NCBI RefSeq assembly: GCF_010122465.1
Contig: NZ_WLZY01000003.1
Coordinates: forward strand, 372,001 to 436,000
Origin: Phytoactinopolyspora mesophila
GTDB taxonomy: Bacteria; Actinomycetota; Actinomycetes; Jiangellales; Jiangellaceae
Direction of reading: 5' to 3'
DNA: 64,000 nucleotides
Shown: positions 1 through 8,991 of the stretch, in pieces
Layout of the letters: the number at the start of each line of letters is the position of its first letter
How positions within the stretch are numbered: the stretch's first letter is position 1
Program-made: the position numbers and the translations under genes
The notes under the pieces: model-generated
Databases searched by the model: none
Told to the model about the DNA's origin: nothing
What the model saw: the letters and a program-made list of their open reading frames with translations, nothing else

Positions 1-2
1 TG

Positions 3-443
3 TGTGACCTCACGCTGGCAAGTGCCGAACATGCGCGCTTCAAGCAGACCGACGCCGACGTCGGCTCGTTCGATGCCGGATACGGCTCGGCCTATCTCGC
101 CCGGCAGGTCGGACAGAAGTTCGCCCGCGAGATCTTCTTCCTGGGAGACGAATACTCCGCCGAGGACGCTTTCCGGATGGGCATGGTCAACGCGGTGGTC
201 CCGCATGCCGAGCTGGAGAACGTCGCGCTCGATTGGGCTGCCAAGATCAATGGCAAGAGCCCCACCGCCCAGCGAATGCTCAAGTTCGCATTCAACGCCG
301 TCGACGACGGCATGGTCGGGCAGCAGGTATTCGCAGGTGAGGCGACCCGGCTGGCGTATATGACCGACGAAGCAGTGGAAGGCCGCAACGCTTTCCTCGA
401 GAAGCGGGACCCCGACTGGTCCCCCTTCCCTTGGTATTTCTGA
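3..443 (+). CDS. menB: 1,4-dihydroxy-2-naphthoyl-CoA synthase MenB, 3' part only
   Basis: The C-terminal 146 residues of MenB, a crotonase-fold enzyme that closes the second ring of the menaquinone head group by converting o-succinylbenzoyl-CoA to 1,4-dihydroxy-2-naphthoyl-CoA. The window edge removes the N-terminus, so the start is not visible. Recognition rests on the MenB-specific stretch VGSFDAGYGSAYLARQVGQ, which carries the active-site Asp and Tyr region, and on the C-terminal ending RDPDWSPFPWYF, a hallmark of MenB as against other enoyl-CoA hydratases. The next genes on the same strand are menE and menA, which fits a menaquinone cluster. There is no frame disruption in the visible part. 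Confidence 0.95.
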   Translation, partial: CDLTLASAEHARFKQTDADVGSFDAGYGSAYLARQVGQKFAREIFFLGDEYSAEDAFRMGMVNAVVPHAELENVALDWAAKINGKSPTAQRMLKFAFNAVDDGMVGQQVFAGEATRLAYMTDEAVEGRNAFLEKRDPDWSPFPWYF

Positions 444-474
444 TCAAGATCGCGACTGGACATGATGCGGCCGT

Positions 475-578
475 GGGAAAATGGGTCTCTCCATGGTGTG
501 GCGGGCATCAGCGAGGGAGGTCGATGGCGAAGCCTCTCCCCGACCGAGTCTGCTGGGCGAGGAGAGACCCATTTTTCC
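475..578. repeat. Long inverted repeat between menB and menE
   Basis: Two 18-base arms (475-492 and 561-578) are inverted copies with 17 of 18 positions matching; each contains ATGGGTCTCTCC or its complement. The 68-base centre can form a second smaller hairpin (GGGAGG pairing near CCTCTCCC). It could act as a menB terminator or be a palindromic repetitive element. No second copy was seen in this window. It is not coding: the frame through it is only an upstream extension of menE. Confidence 0.7.
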
Positions 579-605
579 GGGGCCCCGGCTAAACTTGGAG
601 GCGCG

Positions 606-1832
606 ATGGAAACGCCAGCCACGACAACGACGTCGGCGGCTACCCGCTCGCTCCAGGCGATCGAGGTGCCGCTGTCGCCTGCTGTGCTTCCTCGCCTCTA
701 TCCCGCGGTCGTCGCCGCATTGAGCGGCGGTCCCGCGCTGTTGCCGGTGCCTGACCACCCAGCACCCGTTCGCGAGGACCTGCTGGCCACCCTCCAGCCG
801 GACACACCACTCGAAGACACCGAGACAGCCTTCGTCGTCCCGACGTCGGGCTCCACCGGTGAACCCAAGGGGGTGTTGCTCAGCGCGAAGGCCGTACAAG
901 CCTCTGCCGCGGCCACGCTCCGGCGCCTCGGTGGCCCCGGCCGGTGGCTGCTGGCACTGCCGGCTACCCATGTTGCCGGACTGATGGTGCTGGCCCGCTC
1001 GTTCGTCGCCGAGACCGAGCCCGTGGCGCTCGACCTCTCCGGCGGGTTCGATCCCGAACTCTTCGCGGCGGCCAGCGTTCGCTTGTTCGCCTCTGGCCCG
1101 CACCGCCGCTACACCGCACTCGTGCCGCGCCAGCTGGCAGCGCTGCTCGACGCCGGCGAAGCCGCCGTGGCAGCCCTCACCGGGTATCACGCCGTGCTCA
1201 TCGGCGGCTCCGCGGTCAGCCCCGAAATCTTGGAACGCGCGCGGGCCGCCGGGGTTTCCGTGGTCACCACCTACGGCGCGACTGAGACATGCGGTGGGTG
1301 TGTGTACGACGGCTTGCCCCTGGACGACGTCGAGGTGCAGCTCGCCCCCGATGGCAAGATCCGGCTTCGCGGACCGATGCTGGCCAGCGGATACCGGCTG
1401 CGGCCACAGCTGAGCGCGGATGTGCTCGGCGACGGCTGGTACACCACCGCTGATATCGGCCAGGTCGGGCCTGACGGCCGGCTCAGCGTGATCGGGCGAA
1501 GCGACGACGTCGCCGTGTCCGGCGGGGTCAACGTGCCGCTGGTGGCTGTCGACCATCTTGTTGCCGCGCATCCTGCCGTCCGAGAGGCCCTGGCCGTGGC
1601 CTTGCCGGACCCGGAGTGGGGGCAGCGGGTGGTCGCGGCCGTCGTCGCCCAAGACCCTGAGCAGCCGCCCCGCCTGGAGTCGGTGCGCGCGCACGTCATG
1701 CGCCGCGCCCCCGCGGCGTACGCACCCAAGGAGCTGATCATCGTCGACACACTGCCTGTACTGGCAAATGGCAAGGTGGATCGCCTCGGTCTCACACAGG
1801 GCCTCAGCGAGTCCCGGGCCGCCGTCAGCTGA
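606..1832 (+). CDS. menE: o-succinylbenzoate--CoA ligase MenE
   Basis: ANL-superfamily adenylating enzyme (408 residues) that activates o-succinylbenzoate as its CoA thioester, the step just before MenB. The P-loop TSGSTGEPKG lies at residues 80-89, the adenylate-binding YGATET at 223-228, and the C-terminal catalytic lysine is in NGKVDR (about Lys390). The protein is shorter than typical acyl-CoA synthetases, as usual for actinobacterial MenE. The ATG at 606 was chosen because GGAG lies seven bases upstream and because a longer in-frame start at 462 would translate through the inverted repeat. The stop overlaps the menA ATG by one base, so the two are translationally coupled. Confidence 0.93.
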   Translation: METPATTTTSAATRSLQAIEVPLSPAVLPRLYPAVVAALSGGPALLPVPDHPAPVREDLLATLQPDTPLEDTETAFVVPTSGSTGEPKGVLLSAKAVQASAAATLRRLGGPGRWLLALPATHVAGLMVLARSFVAETEPVALDLSGGFDPELFAAASVRLFASGPHRRYTALVPRQLAALLDAGEAAVAALTGYHAVLIGGSAVSPEILERARAAGVSVVTTYGATETCGGCVYDGLPLDDVEVQLAPDGKIRLRGPMLASGYRLRPQLSADVLGDGWYTTADIGQVGPDGRLSVIGRSDDVAVSGGVNVPLVAVDHLVAAHPAVREALAVALPDPEWGQRVVAAVVAQDPEQPPRLESVRAHVMRRAPAAYAPKELIIVDTLPVLANGKVDRLGLTQGLSESRAAVS

Positions 1833-2707
1833 TGGCCACTTCCACCGAGTGGGTGCAAGGCGCCCGCCCTCGAACCCTGCCCGCGGCTGTGTCACCCGTG
1901 CTGGTCGGCACCGGTGCCGCCGCGGCGGTTGACGCCGTACACCTGGGCCGGGCCCTGCTTGCCTTGATCGTCGCGGTGGCTCTGCAAGTCGGAGTGAACT
2001 TCGCCAACGACTACTCCGACGGCATCCGGGGCACCGACGACGACCGGGTGGGCCCCTTCCGGCTGGTCGGCTCCGGTTCGGCTGCCGCTCAGCGGGTGAA
2101 GCTGGCAGCATGGCTGAGCTTCGCCGTGGCCGGCGTGACCGGCCTGACCCTGATCACGCTGACCGAACAGTGGTGGCTTCTGGGCGTCGGCGGACTCGCG
2201 GTGGCAGCCGCCTGGTTCTACACCGGTGGCACCCGGCCGTACGGCTACCGAGGGCTCGGAGAGATCGCGGTCTTTGTCTTCTTCGGCCTCGTGGCCGTCA
2301 TGGGAACGACCTACGTCCAGGCGGAGCGTCTCACGGCGTCGTCGTTCGTGGCGGCCGTCGCGGTCGGCAGCCTCGCGTGCGCGCTCCTGCTGGTCAACAA
2401 CATCCGGGATGCTCCCCAGGACGCGGCCGCCGGCAAACGCACCCTGGCGGTCTTCCTCGGAGAACAACGCAGCCGCGTGCTGTTCGCCGCTCTGATGTCG
2501 GTGCCGTTCGTGCTGGTCCTGGCATTGACCGTCACCAAGGGTCCGTGGCTTGCGATCGCTCTGCTGGCGCTTCCCCTCGCGTGGCGCACGGTGGCGCCGG
2601 TGCTGCGCGGCGAACGCGGTGTCTTGCTGATCCCGGTGCTTCAGAAAACCGGCCTGACGGGACTCGTCTTCGCGATTCTGCTGACCATCGGGCTCAGCCT
2701 GAGCTGA
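1832..2707 (+). CDS. menA: 1,4-dihydroxy-2-naphthoate polyprenyltransferase MenA
   Basis: Integral membrane UbiA-family prenyltransferase (291 residues) that attaches the polyprenyl tail to 1,4-dihydroxy-2-naphthoate to form demethylmenaquinone. The first Asp-rich metal and diphosphate site is NFANDYSDGIRGTD starting at residue 55, and the second is NNIRDAPQDAAAGKRTLA near residues 188-205. About eight or nine hydrophobic helices are visible. The start ATG shares its first base with the menE TGA. The 3' end overlaps the opposite-strand DUF4229 gene by 14 bases. The assignment as MenA rather than another UbiA member rests on both motifs and on the menB-menE context. Confidence 0.95.
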   Translation: MATSTEWVQGARPRTLPAAVSPVLVGTGAAAAVDAVHLGRALLALIVAVALQVGVNFANDYSDGIRGTDDDRVGPFRLVGSGSAAAQRVKLAAWLSFAVAGVTGLTLITLTEQWWLLGVGGLAVAAAWFYTGGTRPYGYRGLGEIAVFVFFGLVAVMGTTYVQAERLTASSFVAAVAVGSLACALLLVNNIRDAPQDAAAGKRTLAVFLGEQRSRVLFAALMSVPFVLVLALTVTKGPWLAIALLALPLAWRTVAPVLRGERGVLLIPVLQKTGLTGLVFAILLTIGLSLS

Positions 2708-3011
2708 CCTGCCCGCCTCCGGGCGGGCCGCTGGGCTCCTCCGGCTCAGGCTCGCGGCTGCGCTGGACGTCGTTCCAGGCGTTCTCTTCGGCAGTGCGCT
2801 GCTCCAGCCGGGTCTTGATGGTTGAGACCCGTTTGTCCAGAACCATTGACACGTCGTCGCGGCTGCGACGCAACACGAAGATACTGACGATTCCCGACGC
2901 GAAGAACGCGGCCAGCAGCAATCCGAAGCCGCGGAAGCCGACGAGCCAGAGCAACGCGCCGATCACAGCCAAGATCAGGACGCGCAACATGGTGTATCGC
3001 AGGATGGCCAT
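2694..3011 (-). CDS. DUF4229 family small membrane protein
   Basis: A 105-residue protein with two N-terminal transmembrane segments (about residues 5-24 and 27-47), then a charged, Arg/Glu-rich cytoplasmic tail ending in a Pro/Gly-rich segment. The layout fits the actinobacterial DUF4229 family, which from memory is repeatedly found convergent to menA. Function is unknown; an accessory role at the quinone-synthesis membrane site is only a guess from context. The gene is convergent with menA and their 3' ends overlap by 14 bases, so there is no room for a separate terminator. Confidence 0.8.
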   Translation of the reverse strand: MAILRYTMLRVLILAVIGALLWLVGFRGFGLLLAAFFASGIVSIFVLRRSRDDVSMVLDKRVSTIKTRLEQRTAEENAWNDVQRSREPEPEEPSGPPGGGQVSSG

Positions 3012-3111
3012 AACGTCACCAGCCTACGACGCGAGTGGCCGCGCCCGCGTAGGGGCGGTGCGCAACCGTGGCCTGCCTCCGGGAGCAAATCCCGGTCTGT
3101 ACGGTTGATGC

Positions 3112-4146
3112 ATGACTGATCGTATGCGTTTCGGAATGTTCATCCCACAGGGCTGGCGGCTCGACTTGGTCGATATCCCTCCGGAGGAGCAATGGAACAC
3201 GATGCTCGGCATCGCCAAACGCGCCGACCAAGGCACCGCCTTCGAGACCGTATTCGTTTATGACCATTTCCACACCGTCCCGGAACCGACCAGCGAAGCC
3301 ACCCATGAGGCATGGACGCTGATGGCCGCCTTCGCGGCCGCCACGGAGCGGGTGCGGCTGGGCCAGATGTGCACGTGTATGGCGTACCGCAACCCGGCCT
3401 ACCTGGCCAAAGTCGCAGCCACCGTGGACATCATCTCAGGCGGACGCGCCGAGATGGGGATCGGCGCCGGCTGGTACGAGCACGAATGGCGCGCCTACGG
3501 CTACGGATTCCCGCGAGCCGGCGAGCGGCTGGCAATGCTCGATGAGGGCGTCCAGATCATGCGGCAGCTGTGGACCCATGGCACGGCCACGCTGAAGGGG
3601 GAACACTATTCCGTCGACGGCGCCATCTGCCGGCCGCTCCCCCTCCAGGAGGGCGGCATCCCACTGTGGATCGCCGGTGGCGGCGAGAAGGTGACGCTCA
3701 GAATCGCCGCGAAGAACGCCCGTGGCGGCGAGCTCGACGCCGAGAGCTACACCGGTTACACCAACTTCGGCGGAGACCTCGACACGTTCGTCCGGAAGTC
3801 GGAGATTCTCGCGCAACACTGCCGCGACCTCGGCACCGATTTCGACTCCATCACTCGAACGTCCAGCTTCAACATCGTCATCGGTGAGACCGAGGCCGAG
3901 GTCGAGGACAAACTGTCGAAATTCGCCGATGTGGCGCGCCGGTTCCTACCGGCTGACCGCGTCGAGGAAGCGCTCAAGAACTACCGCACGAGCCCCACGA
4001 CAGGCACGCCGGAACAGATCACCGAGCACCTCGAGGCGATGCGGGACGCCGGCATGAAGTACGCCATTTTCTATGTGCAGGGTGCCGCGTACGAGTCGGA
4101 CAGCCTCGATCTCGTAGAGCAGAAAGTCATACCGGCACTTCAGTAA
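3112..4146 (+). CDS. LLM-class (luciferase-like) F420- or flavin-dependent oxidoreductase
   Basis: A 344-residue TIM-barrel protein of the bacterial luciferase superfamily. Family hallmarks are the N-terminal RFGMFIPQGW strand, the FVYDHFHTVPE segment where F420-dependent members carry the DH motif, the SGGRAEMGIGAGWYEHEWRA block, and a C-terminal thioredoxin-unrelated barrel tail. Actinomycete members with this pattern usually use coenzyme F420, but the substrate cannot be read from sequence. The ATG at 3112 directly precedes the conserved barrel start. It stands alone between DUF4229 (opposite strand) and a strong hairpin terminator. Confidence 0.85.
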   Translation: MTDRMRFGMFIPQGWRLDLVDIPPEEQWNTMLGIAKRADQGTAFETVFVYDHFHTVPEPTSEATHEAWTLMAAFAAATERVRLGQMCTCMAYRNPAYLAKVAATVDIISGGRAEMGIGAGWYEHEWRAYGYGFPRAGERLAMLDEGVQIMRQLWTHGTATLKGEHYSVDGAICRPLPLQEGGIPLWIAGGGEKVTLRIAAKNARGGELDAESYTGYTNFGGDLDTFVRKSEILAQHCRDLGTDFDSITRTSSFNIVIGETEAEVEDKLSKFADVARRFLPADRVEEALKNYRTSPTTGTPEQITEHLEAMRDAGMKYAIFYVQGAAYESDSLDLVEQKVIPALQ

Positions 4147-4165
4147 CCCCGCACCATATGCCTGT

Positions 4166-4199
4166 GGCCAGGACGTAAACCGGTGTTCACGTCCTGGCC
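4166..4199 (+). terminator. Hairpin terminator after the LLM oxidoreductase gene
   Basis: A perfect 11-base-pair stem (GGCCAGGACGT pairing with ACGTCCTGGCC) with a 12-base loop, beginning 20 bases after the stop codon. There is no U-tract, which is common for high-GC actinomycete terminators. Confidence 0.6.
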
Positions 4200-4321
4200 G
4201 AGGTGGTTTCGCCGCCGTTTGTCGTGCTCGTCACGGGTGATGAACGCAGGGTGTTGTGGGCGTGGCGGCACATCTGGCTTAGGCTGGAGCATAGAGATTC
4301 ATCCAATGAGGAGGTCCCGCA

Positions 4322-4759
4322 GTGGCCCGCGTGTTGCCGGTGGTGGTAGCGCTCATCCTGACGGTCTATGCGCTGATCGACTGCCTGCAGACCGACTCGG
4401 CCAGGATCCGGATGCTGAACAAGGCTGTCTGGGTGGCCCTCATCGTGTTGATACCGGTGATCGGCCCCGTCCTCTGGCTCGCCGCGGCCAAGCACCGTGC
4501 CGGCCCTCGGCCGGCTAAGCCGGTGACGCCGCCGCGCGCTCCTGATGACGATCCTGAGTTTCTCCGCCAGCTCCGTAATCTCGATGACGAGCATGAGCAG
4601 TTGCTGAACGACTGGGAAGCCAGCCTCCGGCGCAGAGAGGAAGAACTGCGCAAGGACGACGACGGCGACAACCCGCCGGAGCCTCCGCAGCGCCCGGACA
4701 GCAGCAGTGAGGAAGAGCTGGGCAAACGCTCAGACAGCGGTGATGACGACGTCCGCTGA
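4322..4759 (+). CDS. PLDc_N domain small membrane protein
   Basis: A 145-residue protein with two hydrophobic segments (about residues 3-20 and 33-53) typical of the PLDc_N (phospholipase D-nuclease N-terminal) family, including the YALIDCLQTDSARIR loop and the NKAVWVALIVLIPVIGPVLWL helix. The rest is a long, highly charged tail with Glu/Arg-rich coiled-coil-like sequence followed by an Asp/Ser/Pro-rich end. Family members are membrane anchors without the phospholipase catalytic domain, and function is unknown. The GTG start is supported by GAGGAGG eight bases upstream. Confidence 0.8.
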   Translation: MARVLPVVVALILTVYALIDCLQTDSARIRMLNKAVWVALIVLIPVIGPVLWLAAAKHRAGPRPAKPVTPPRAPDDDPEFLRQLRNLDDEHEQLLNDWEASLRRREEELRKDDDGDNPPEPPQRPDSSSEEELGKRSDSGDDDVR

Positions 4760-4889
4760 GGCGTAGCTGACGCCCCCTTTGTGTCAGTTGGCCAGGCTCT
4801 GAAGCCCGTTCTCATACCTCCACCGGCTGGTTTGGCGCCAGCGATGGATCGGGAAGCGATGTTGTGGACAGACACTCGGCCGGCGAGGG

Positions 4890-5945
4890 TCACAACCCGC
4901 CGTACGAGTGCAGCCCTTCGAAGAAGATGTTGACGCCGAAGTAGCTGAACATCGCGGTGGCGAACCCGACAAGACCGACCACTGAGGCTTTGGAGCCCTT
5001 CCAGCCGGCGGTGGCACGCGCGTGCAGGTAGGCCGCGTACACAAGCCATGTGATCAGCGCCCACACTTCTTTCGGGTCCCATCCCCAATACCGGCCCCAC
5101 GAGACCTCGGCCCAGATCGCGCCGAGGATGAGCGGGCCGATCGTCCACAGTGGGAACCCGATCGCGATCAACCGGTAACCCAGGCGGTCCAGAACCGACG
5201 ACTCCGGCAGCGAGGCGGTGATCCTTCCCGGCCGGCCGCGTCGCTCAGCGCGCTGAGCCGCGATCTGCAAGGCGCCGATCGCCGCTGCCACTGTGAACAG
5301 CGCAAACGCGATCACCGTCAGCCCGACGTGGATGACCAGCCAGTACGAGCGCAATGCCGGGACGAGTGGGCCAGGCGGCACATACAGCACGGTGACAGCA
5401 AGCCCGAGGGTGATGAACACGAACAAGACAACCCAGCCGGCGACAGCTCGGCCGGGAGCGGTACGCGACATGACCAGGAAGACGATGGAAGCGAGCAGAG
5501 CAGCCGTGATGGAGAACTCATACATGTTGCCCCACGGCGCCCGGCCAGTTCCGACCGCACGCATGGTGACCCCGACGGCGAGTACACCCGTGGCCAGCAC
5601 CAAGAAGGCCTGGCCCAGCCTTCCCTTCAGGTCGGCCTGGTCGCTGAGGTACCCGGTCAGGTCATTGGAGCCGCTGGCCCCACCGTCGGCGGCATTGGCC
5701 TGTCCGGGGCTGTCTGGGCCCTGGCTACCCACGCCGGGCCCGTCGCCAGCGGCGCCACGGCCGCTGTCGGTAGTGGCCACGGCCGCCAACTCAGTATTCC
5801 GGTCCGCGGCGCGCTGCGCGTTCTCCCGCCTGATTCTGCCCCGCAGACCGGCCTCCGAGGCAAACACCAGCCAGGAGGCGAGGTAGGCGATCAACGCGCA
5901 GGTAACGACGTACCTGCTCCACTCAGCAATCGAATCGAGATCCAT
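4890..5945 (-). CDS. ccsB: Cytochrome c biogenesis protein CcsB (ResC/CcsA family)
   Basis: Multi-pass membrane subunit (351 residues) of the system II cytochrome c synthase, which exports heme and presents it for thioether attachment to CXXCH apocytochromes. The heme-handling tryptophan-rich motif WGWDPKEVW is at about residues 287-295, preceded by conserved histidines in the helices. A long hydrophilic loop rich in Gly and Asp separates the first helix from the core. Last gene of the operon with resB, whose TGA overlaps this start. The ATG at 5945 was preferred over the adjacent GTG at 5948 because GGGGAG is five bases upstream. Confidence 0.93.
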   Translation of the reverse strand: MDLDSIAEWSRYVVTCALIAYLASWLVFASEAGLRGRIRRENAQRAADRNTELAAVATTDSGRGAAGDGPGVGSQGPDSPGQANAADGGASGSNDLTGYLSDQADLKGRLGQAFLVLATGVLAVGVTMRAVGTGRAPWGNMYEFSITAALLASIVFLVMSRTAPGRAVAGWVVLFVFITLGLAVTVLYVPPGPLVPALRSYWLVIHVGLTVIAFALFTVAAAIGALQIAAQRAERRGRPGRITASLPESSVLDRLGYRLIAIGFPLWTIGPLILGAIWAEVSWGRYWGWDPKEVWALITWLVYAAYLHARATAGWKGSKASVVGLVGFATAMFSYFGVNIFFEGLHSYGGL

Positions 5946-7636
5946 CACGTCTCCCCGCTCGACCGTTCCGGGTCGAGTCTGCGTTGCACTCCATCGGTGA
6001 TCGCATTGACCTCGTCTTCAAGGTTTCCGCCATCAGAGCGGTGCAATCCCGCGACTTCGACTACGGTACGCCCCTCTGATCCGGGCACCGCACGCACCCA
6101 GACCCGGCGGCGCCGGATGTACAGCGACACGGACAGCCCGGCCACCGCCAGCAATGCGCCGATGAGTGCGATCTCTTTCCCGGAGTTCCGGCTGACCTGC
6201 AAGTTGACCCACGTGACGTATCCGTCGAAGGTGATGAAGCCAGCCTCATCAGGAAGCTCGACCGTCTCGCCCACACCAAGCCCCGCCCGGAACGGCTCGT
6301 CATCCACTTCGAACTGCTCGAGTCCGTCCTGGTTCAACCGGTAGATCGATTGTGGAGTGCCGTCGTTGAGGCCGAGGTCGCCGTAGTAGGCGGTCAGGTA
6401 GAGCTCCGGGAGCCGCGGCTCGGGAAAGATCGAGCGCATACCCAGCTCATCGATGTAGGCCGTGGGCAAGAAGATTCCTTCGATGCCGATGTCTGGCCCG
6501 GTGTCGGCGGCCACCGGCACCTTGACCACGCCGGTTGAGGTGAAGTTGTCGTCTTGCGGAAGGAACGGCACCGGCCCCTCGGCCAGGATGTCGCCGTCGG
6601 CCGAGCGGACAGTGATGGCCGGCGCGTATCCGGGGTTGAGGATGTGCACGAGTGTGCCGTCCACGTTCAGCGGTTCATTCACCCGGATGGTGCGCGGTTC
6701 CGGCTCGGCACCAGGTTCGGGCACGAAACTGACTGTCGCCTCGTAATTGTCCGGCAGGCCGAGGTGCGGACCGGAGTCGATGAATTCCATCGCGAACTGC
6801 TCAACTTCAAGAGAGAACGGCGGGAGATCACTCGGTTCGAACATGGGCCCGGAGGAGAGGTTGTCGTATTGGACCACCGAGTTGGCGAAGCCCGTACCCT
6901 CCGGCACCAAAACCGTGCCCCGGTATCCGAACAAGCCACCCAGCGCCACAGCGAGCAGAACCACCACAAGCGACAGGTGAAACACCAGATTCCCGGTCTC
7001 ACGAAGGTGACCCGCCTCACCGTCGACCGAGTCGGAGCCGTCGCGTCGCGACACGCGGAACCGGCGGCCACGTAGCTCCGCGCGTGCTGCCTCCAGAACC
7101 TCCTCCGGGTCGTGCTCGACGACGATGCTGCGGTGCACGGGCATTCGGGAGAGCCGGCGCGGCGCCCGGGGCGGACGCGCCCGCATGGCCTTCCAATGCT
7201 GCCAAGAGCGGGGCAAGATGCAACCGACCAGCGAGATCAGCAGCGCCAGGTAGATCGCCGCGAACCACGGCGCGGCGAAGACGTCGAACATGCTGAGCCG
7301 GTCGAGCCACTCGGACAGTTCCGGATGGCGTGCGCGGAAATCACGGACCTGCAGGGGGTCGACCCCGGTCTGCGGGATGATCGAGCCTGGTATCGCGGCG
7401 ATGGCCAGCAAGAACAGCAGGATCAGCGCGACCCGCATCGAGGTGAACTGACGCCAGGCCCATCGAGCGAACTCGACGGTATTGAGGGCGGGCGGGCGGC
7501 TACGCGGCTCACGGACCGGCTCGGACCCACCGGGGCTCGCCCCCCACGGCTGCTGATCGTGCGGATAACTCCCGCGCTGCCGTTCGGCGTCCGGTTCAGG
7601 GCCGCCAGGAGCAGCGATATCGCTGCGCTCGGTCAT
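5945..7636 (-). CDS. resB: Cytochrome c biogenesis protein ResB (Ccs1)
   Basis: Partner of CcsB in the system II cytochrome c synthase (563 residues). It has a disordered N-terminus, then the ResB pattern: a membrane helix with VALILLFLLAIAAIPGSIIPQ, a second helix before residue 150, a third near 215-240 (LVFHLSLVVVLLAVALGGLFGYRG), a large extracytoplasmic domain, and a last helix near residue 500 followed by a basic tail. The start at 7636 is an ATG overlapping the ccdA stop in an ATGA arrangement. A frame continuing upstream is only the antisense of ccdA and was discarded. Confidence 0.93.
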   Translation of the reverse strand: MTERSDIAAPGGPEPDAERQRGSYPHDQQPWGASPGGSEPVREPRSRPPALNTVEFARWAWRQFTSMRVALILLFLLAIAAIPGSIIPQTGVDPLQVRDFRARHPELSEWLDRLSMFDVFAAPWFAAIYLALLISLVGCILPRSWQHWKAMRARPPRAPRRLSRMPVHRSIVVEHDPEEVLEAARAELRGRRFRVSRRDGSDSVDGEAGHLRETGNLVFHLSLVVVLLAVALGGLFGYRGTVLVPEGTGFANSVVQYDNLSSGPMFEPSDLPPFSLEVEQFAMEFIDSGPHLGLPDNYEATVSFVPEPGAEPEPRTIRVNEPLNVDGTLVHILNPGYAPAITVRSADGDILAEGPVPFLPQDDNFTSTGVVKVPVAADTGPDIGIEGIFLPTAYIDELGMRSIFPEPRLPELYLTAYYGDLGLNDGTPQSIYRLNQDGLEQFEVDDEPFRAGLGVGETVELPDEAGFITFDGYVTWVNLQVSRNSGKEIALIGALLAVAGLSVSLYIRRRRVWVRAVPGSEGRTVVEVAGLHRSDGGNLEDEVNAITDGVQRRLDPERSSGET

Positions 7637-8379
7637 ACAACCACCTCGAAACCGGATATCCACCCTTGCATCTGCACCATGATTTCGTTCCACAGCCCGG
7701 TGACCAGCAAGATCCCGAGGACCACCAGCATCGCGCCACCAAAGCGCACCAGCGCCAGCTGATGCCGCCGGAGCCAGCCGAACATACGCAGCGAGCGACG
7801 GTACGCCAGCGCCGCGAGGAGAAACGGCAGCCCGAGACCCAGCGTGTACACGAACGACAGCAACGCACCCCGCGCCGCATTGGCCTCGTCGAATGCGAGG
7901 AACTGCACCGCGGCCAGCGTCGGGCCCATACATGGTGTCCAACCCAAGCCGAAAACAACCCCGAGCGCCGGGGCACCGGCCAGGCCCACGGCGGGTTGGG
8001 CCTGCGCCTTCCATTGCCGCGTCAGCCCAGGAATCCATCCGGCGAACATGAGTCCAAGGGCGATGGTCACCACCCCCATCACCCGGGTGATCACATCGAC
8101 ATGTTCACGCAGCGTGCTGCCCAATCCACCGAAGAGCAGGCCGTAGGAAACGAAGACCAGGCCGAACCCGAAGATGAACAGACTGACGCCCGCCACCATC
8201 CGTCCGCGGTTGGCGGCGTCCAGGTCCGTGCCCGAGAGCCCGGTCACGTACCCGAGATATCCGGGCACCAGGGGCAGGACACACGGTGACAGGAAAGACA
8301 CCAGGCCAGCCAGCATCGCGACCGGGATCGCCAGAAGCAGCGATCCGGTTAGGACCGTGTCGCCGAACGTGCTACCCAT
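7633..8379 (-). CDS. ccdA: Cytochrome c biogenesis protein CcdA (DsbD-like thiol transporter)
   Basis: Six-helix membrane protein (248 residues) that carries reducing equivalents from cytoplasmic thioredoxin across the membrane to an extracytoplasmic thioredoxin-like partner, keeping CXXCH cysteines reduced for heme attachment. The two redox cysteines are in SFLSPCVLPLVPGY (Cys33) and GLGWTPCMGPTLAA (Cys150), the classic pseudo-symmetric pair. The upstream gene encodes the likely thioredoxin-like partner three bases away, and the downstream gene resB overlaps by four bases. Confidence 0.94.
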   Translation of the reverse strand: MGSTFGDTVLTGSLLLAIPVAMLAGLVSFLSPCVLPLVPGYLGYVTGLSGTDLDAANRGRMVAGVSLFIFGFGLVFVSYGLLFGGLGSTLREHVDVITRVMGVVTIALGLMFAGWIPGLTRQWKAQAQPAVGLAGAPALGVVFGLGWTPCMGPTLAAVQFLAFDEANAARGALLSFVYTLGLGLPFLLAALAYRRSLRMFGWLRRHQLALVRFGGAMLVVLGILLVTGLWNEIMVQMQGWISGFEVVV

Positions 8380-8382
8380 GAC

Positions 8383-8991
8383 TCATGTGCCGGACTCGTC
8401 CTCGCCGAGGACATCCGCGACCATGTCCCCCAGCGATGTCCGGCCGATTGGCCCCAGGACACGTGCCGCGAGCTGCCCTTCCCGGTCGATGATCAATGTG
8501 CTGGGGATCGCCGCCGGCGGCAGTGTAGACCGGAACGCGAGCAGCGCTTCCCCGTGCGGATCGACGACGCTCGGATAGGTGATCCCGAACTCTTCCTCGA
8601 AGGCCAGGGCCGCGGTCTCGGATTGGCCGTCCCGCGTGTTCACGCCGATGAACCGCACGCCGTCGTCGGCGTACTCTTCGTATACAGCTTGCAGGTCGGG
8701 CGCCTCTTTCCGGCATGGTGGGCACCACGAGCCCCACACATTGAGAACCACGACGTCGCCCAGGGCATCGGCGAGATCGAACTCGCCCTCGCCACCGAGC
8801 AGTGGACCTCCGAACTCCGGGGCCGGTTCCCGGTTCTCCGGCGCGATCAGGCTGACCACCCCGTCACCCTCGATGTAGCCGATGTTCTCGGTATCGGCGT
8901 CACGGGTGACCTGCCCGTCAGAACATCCAGCCAGCACCACCAGCGCCAGCGTCGCGACGACCGCCCTCAACATGGCACTAATGCCCAGCAT
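8383..8991 (-). CDS. TlpA/ResA-family thiol-disulfide oxidoreductase lipoprotein
   Basis: A 202-residue lipoprotein with an N-terminal signal ending in the lipobox LAGC (Cys23) and a thioredoxin-like fold bearing the active site WCPPC (Cys90, Cys93). The cis-Pro region is PPAAIPSTLII. It probably reduces apocytochrome c disulfides outside the membrane using electrons from CcdA, the role of ResA in Bacillus. The start codon overlaps the stop of the phosphatase gene (ATGA); an internal ATG at 8973 would also give a lipoprotein signal. All five genes from 9629 to 4890 form one tightly packed operon. Confidence 0.9.
   Translation of the reverse strand: MLGISAMLRAVVATLALVVLAGCSDGQVTRDADTENIGYIEGDGVVSLIAPENREPAPEFGGPLLGGEGEFDLADALGDVVVLNVWGSWCPPCRKEAPDLQAVYEEYADDGVRFIGVNTRDGQSETAALAFEEEFGITYPSVVDPHGEALLAFRSTLPPAAIPSTLIIDREGQLAARVLGPIGRTSLGDMVADVLGEDESGT

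Noticed and set aside
444-2111. A 555-residue open frame antisense to menE and menA, and many similar long antisense frames
   Set aside because: Typical high-GC shadow frames: Arg/Gly/Pro-rich with no recognisable domain, fully overlapped by well-supported genes on the other strand.
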